Shown here piece by piece: positions 62,452-64,000 of a DNA stretch of 64,000 nt (position 1 is the first letter of the stretch; each line of letters begins with the position of its first letter). The DNA is from G963663365 sp963663365 (GTDB lineage: Bacteria; Hinthialibacterota; Hinthialibacteria; Hinthialibacterales; G963663365), in contig CAXXIH010000008.1 in the NCBI GenBank assembly GCA_963663365.2, forward strand, positions 930,001 through 994,000, read 5' to 3'. Both the position numbers and the translations under genes were made by a program. The notes below the pieces were generated by a model. That model made no database searches and was not told where the DNA came from. It saw nothing but the letters and a program-made list of their open reading frames with translations.

Positions 62452-62512
62452 CCCGCCATCCACCAACTCCCTCAAACACCCACACTAAGCACCGCAGGTG
62501 CCGGGAAGGCGA
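62452..62512 (-). repeat. dispersed repeat, type 2, truncated copy C
   Basis: On the minus strand this repeats the junction and first part of the copy at 13667-13715: GCACCTGCGGTGC palindrome, TTAGTGTG and TGGTGGATGGCGGGG. It lacks the CAGACAA hairpin. Confidence 0.65.
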
Positions 62513-62605
62513 GGTTCCACCCGAGCCGTTGTCCGTTATACATACACATGTATCTCTAAAACTAAAAATGTTTTCAAACATCAATATCCGATCAAGAAAT
62601 TTTCT

Positions 62606-62725
62606 TACCCGGGTGGCCCAGACAACTCGCTTGTCTGGGTGCGCAGCACAAGAGGTTGTACAAAGGTTTGCTAATTGCAAAAACTTCCCCGCCATCCACT
62701 AACCCTCTCAAACACTCACACCATG
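62606..62725 (-). repeat. dispersed repeat, type 2, copy B (inverted)
   Basis: Reverse-complement relative of 13683-13803, about three quarters identical by eye, with blocks TTAGTGGATGGCGGGG, CGCACCCAGACAAGCGAGTT and GGCCACCCGGGTAAG in the same order. Confidence 0.8.
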
Positions 62726-62830
62726 TCCTGAAAGGACATAAGATTGAAGCCCCAGGCAAGCGTAGCGCAGCCTGGGGTTAAGAACCTAAAAGATTCCGGC
62801 CCTGTAAGGGCCGCAGAAATGTATGAGAAA
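62726..62830. repeat. cluster of small palindromes
   Basis: Three hairpins follow each other: GTCCTGAAAGGAC, CCCCAGGC-(12 nt)-GCCTGGGG and GGCCCTGTAAGGGCC. They join the type 2 and type 1 repeat copies into one array in the 650-nt gap between the CBM9 gene and the last secreted-protein gene. No gene is seen in this gap. Confidence 0.7.
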
Positions 62831-62840
62831 TCACACTTAA

Positions 62841-62935
62841 TTCTTACGCACTTACAGCGCTTAATATCTTAGAAAACCGTCACCCCGGGCGGTGTTACGC
62901 TAGCCCGGGGTGACTGTATTTCGCGCCTTCGGCGC
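62841..62935 (+). repeat. dispersed palindromic repeat, type 1, copy B
   Basis: Starts with the same 23 bp as 13588-13610 and then has a CCCCGGGC-(12 nt)-GCCCGGGG palindrome and a GCGCCTTCGGCGC palindrome. The loop and stem sequences differ from copy A while pairing is kept, which points to selection for structure. Confidence 0.8.
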
Positions 62936-62981
62936 TTTTTAAACAAAATTCCGGATTCGAGCAAAAAAGAACATTCGTCTG

Positions 62982-63734
62982 CTAAAATCTTGGCGGTATG
63001 CCGGGCTGCGAATTCGGTATTAGCCTAGGCTTGCTACTCTTCTTGATCGTAGAAAAATAAATTAATCGTCCATCCGACCATACGTAAATCCAATGCCACC
63101 AAGTTCTTTTTGAATCCTTATTTCTATCCTCAAAATACACTTTTCCGAAATGCAGGGTTCCGCTCCCATCAAGTTCTACTGTCTTTAGGTCGCTTTTGAT
63201 GTTTGCGATTCGTTCTTCAGGCAGATTCAGGTATTCCTTTGCGCACGTTATAATATAATCGGAGATTGAACTTTGAGAATCCTTTTCTACCATGGGATCG
63301 ATCAAAACGCATATGCCGTAACCATCCTCTGAAATTAGAATCCGTTGGCCCTTTATTTCGTACCGGACAATAAAAATATCTACCTTCTCTGGTGGACAAA
63401 ATGGCATTTCCCTCCGAAAGGCGATAAAATGGTCTTCTAAATCTTCCGGAATCCATCCGCTTTTCAAGATTACCCGCATATAATTTGCCGAATCTTGAAT
63501 CACATCGGGCAGAATTGAATCAAGCGGCAGTTTTTCTTTCAGTTCTTCAGCGTTAGGCCAGATGGCACAGCGATATTCGAGAGATAATTCCGGCAGTATT
63601 TCTTCAATCTCTTTGCTGAATAGTTGCCCTTGCGTTTCAGGTAAAGGTTGAAACGGTTCCGATTGTAGCCGTGAATTAATTACACAGAAAAACACAACAA
63701 ATACAACATAGTGTAGGAGTTTATTTGAATACAT
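62982..63734 (-). CDS. exported protein, unknown
   Basis: 250 residues, signal peptide about 1-24 (VVFVVFFCVINSRLQS). The mature part is mixed alpha/beta with WPNAEELKEKLPLDSILPDV, EKVDIFIVRYEIKGQRILIS and a late WWHWIYVWSDGRLIYFS. I do not recognise a family. AT-rich like the block at 41.5-44 kb. The next upstream gene on this strand is the partial one at the window edge. Confidence 0.65.
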   Translation of the reverse strand: MYSNKLLHYVVFVVFFCVINSRLQSEPFQPLPETQGQLFSKEIEEILPELSLEYRCAIWPNAEELKEKLPLDSILPDVIQDSANYMRVILKSGWIPEDLEDHFIAFRREMPFCPPEKVDIFIVRYEIKGQRILISEDGYGICVLIDPMVEKDSQSSISDYIITCAKEYLNLPEERIANIKSDLKTVELDGSGTLHFGKVYFEDRNKDSKRTWWHWIYVWSDGRLIYFSTIKKSSKPRLIPNSQPGIPPRF

Positions 63735-63798
63735 GATGTTGTTCCTGATACAGCTTCACCTGTTCTTGCCTGTCTCCGCTCCGCCCGCGCCAATTACA

Positions 63799-63841
63799 AC
63801 GCCCCTTCGAACAAGCCCAGGCCGGATGCTCGAAGGGGCGT
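63799..63841 (-). terminator. hairpin between the last two genes
   Basis: ACGCCCCTTCGA (63799-63810) pairs perfectly with 63830-63841, a 12-bp stem with a 19-nt loop. No T run follows on the minus strand (TTGTAATT), and GAGGTTTT follows on the plus strand, so it may be a regulator or weak terminator for the edge gene. Confidence 0.45.
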
Positions 63842-63892
63842 GAGGTTTTATAACCGAATTGCGAGATTCTTACGGAGCCGCTATTTCCCGGA

Positions 63893-64000
63893 TTAGTTTT
63901 CTTCTTCCTTTGAAACTTGCTCAGCATCTTTGAGTCTTTTTTCTCGTGGATTATGAAAAGTTAATTTGAAATTTCGGATATAGTCAGATACTTTCCGCCC
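63893..64000 (-). CDS. partial gene, C-terminal 35 residues
   Basis: An open minus-strand frame enters from the window edge and ends at TAA 63893-63895. It reads YIRNFKLTFHNPREKRLKDA followed by a Glu-rich end (EQVSKEEEN). Charged C-terminal tails like this are common; the family cannot be named. Confidence 0.45.
   Translation of the reverse strand, partial: GRKVSDYIRNFKLTFHNPREKRLKDAEQVSKEEEN

Noticed and set aside
62440..62945. CRISPR array
   Set aside because: Repeats are few, differ in type, spacing and orientation, and no cas genes are present.

Overview
The window looks like chromosomal DNA of an uncultured, diderm (Gram-negative-type) bacterium. LptE, YidC with a large periplasmic domain, several lipoproteins, di-heme cytochrome c and an S41 processing protease all point to an outer membrane and periplasm. 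The mix of families (DUF4912 with GH57, DUF2723, DUF4838, sulfatase-modifying-enzyme-like proteins, parallel beta-helix proteins with dockerin-like tails, many TPR proteins, B12-binding radical SAM enzymes) fits a candidate phylum near Planctomycetes/PVC, such as Sumerlaeota or Hydrogenedentota. That placement is inference; no rRNA is present to test it. Base composition is near balanced, with an AT-richer block at about 41.5-44.0 kb and again at about 62.9-64.0 kb.

Layout. 0-4.4 kb (minus strand): initiator tRNA-fMet, ftsB, eno, yebC, a methyltransferase. 4.4-7.6 kb (plus): a Rho_N/DUF4912 protein, a GH57 alpha-glucan branching-type enzyme and an overlapping pseudopilin-like protein. 7.8-9.0 kb: membrane di-heme cytochrome c. 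9.2-13.5 kb: two B12-binding radical SAM genes (the first frameshifted) around a TPR lipoprotein. 13.6-13.8 kb: a non-coding repeat whose relatives recur at 62.4-62.9 kb. 14-17 kb: an extended Ndk and FtsH. 17.2-20.9 kb: translationally coupled membrane glycosylation genes (DUF2723, O-antigen-ligase-like). 21-23.8 kb: an RsbW-like kinase and oppC/oppB-type permeases, the first carrying a cohesin-like insert. 24-28.8 kb: a tandem TlpA thioredoxin, an unrecognised enzyme-like protein and a secreted repeat protein. 29.1-30.9 kb: ECF sigma factor, membrane anti-sigma candidate and a secreted protein. 31-34.7 kb: flippase-like membrane protein, a broken small lipoprotein gene, a coiled-coil protein and a PAS-PP2C phosphatase. 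34.9-41.5 kb: mnmG, a large TPR protein, a thioredoxin, ligA. 41.5-44 kb: AT-rich secreted proteins. 44.3-46 kb: lptE and holA. 46.2-48.9 kb: a BNR/Ig-like surface protein broken into three frames. 49-54.6 kb: FGE-like protein, orphan DUF433 antitoxin, DUF4838 protein, DUF1848 Fe-S protein, NeuD-like acetyltransferase. 54.8-61 kb (minus): the conserved rpmH-rnpA-yidD-yidC-khpB cluster followed by an S41 protease. 61.1-64 kb: rubredoxin, a CBM9-like protein, the repeat cluster, a secreted protein and a partial gene at the edge.

How the parts fit. Housekeeping blocks (eno-ftsB; rpmH to khpB; lptE-holA) alternate with envelope and extracellular functions: lipid-linked glycan assembly, secreted repeat proteins, redox proteins and a stress-signalling pair. 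No phage, insertion sequence transposase, CRISPR array or rRNA was seen. The most unusual items are the cohesin-like halves inside an ABC permease, the dispersed palindromic repeat family, and four broken genes whose lesions (three same-direction frameshifts, one in-frame stop) need to be separated into assembly error, recoding or decay.
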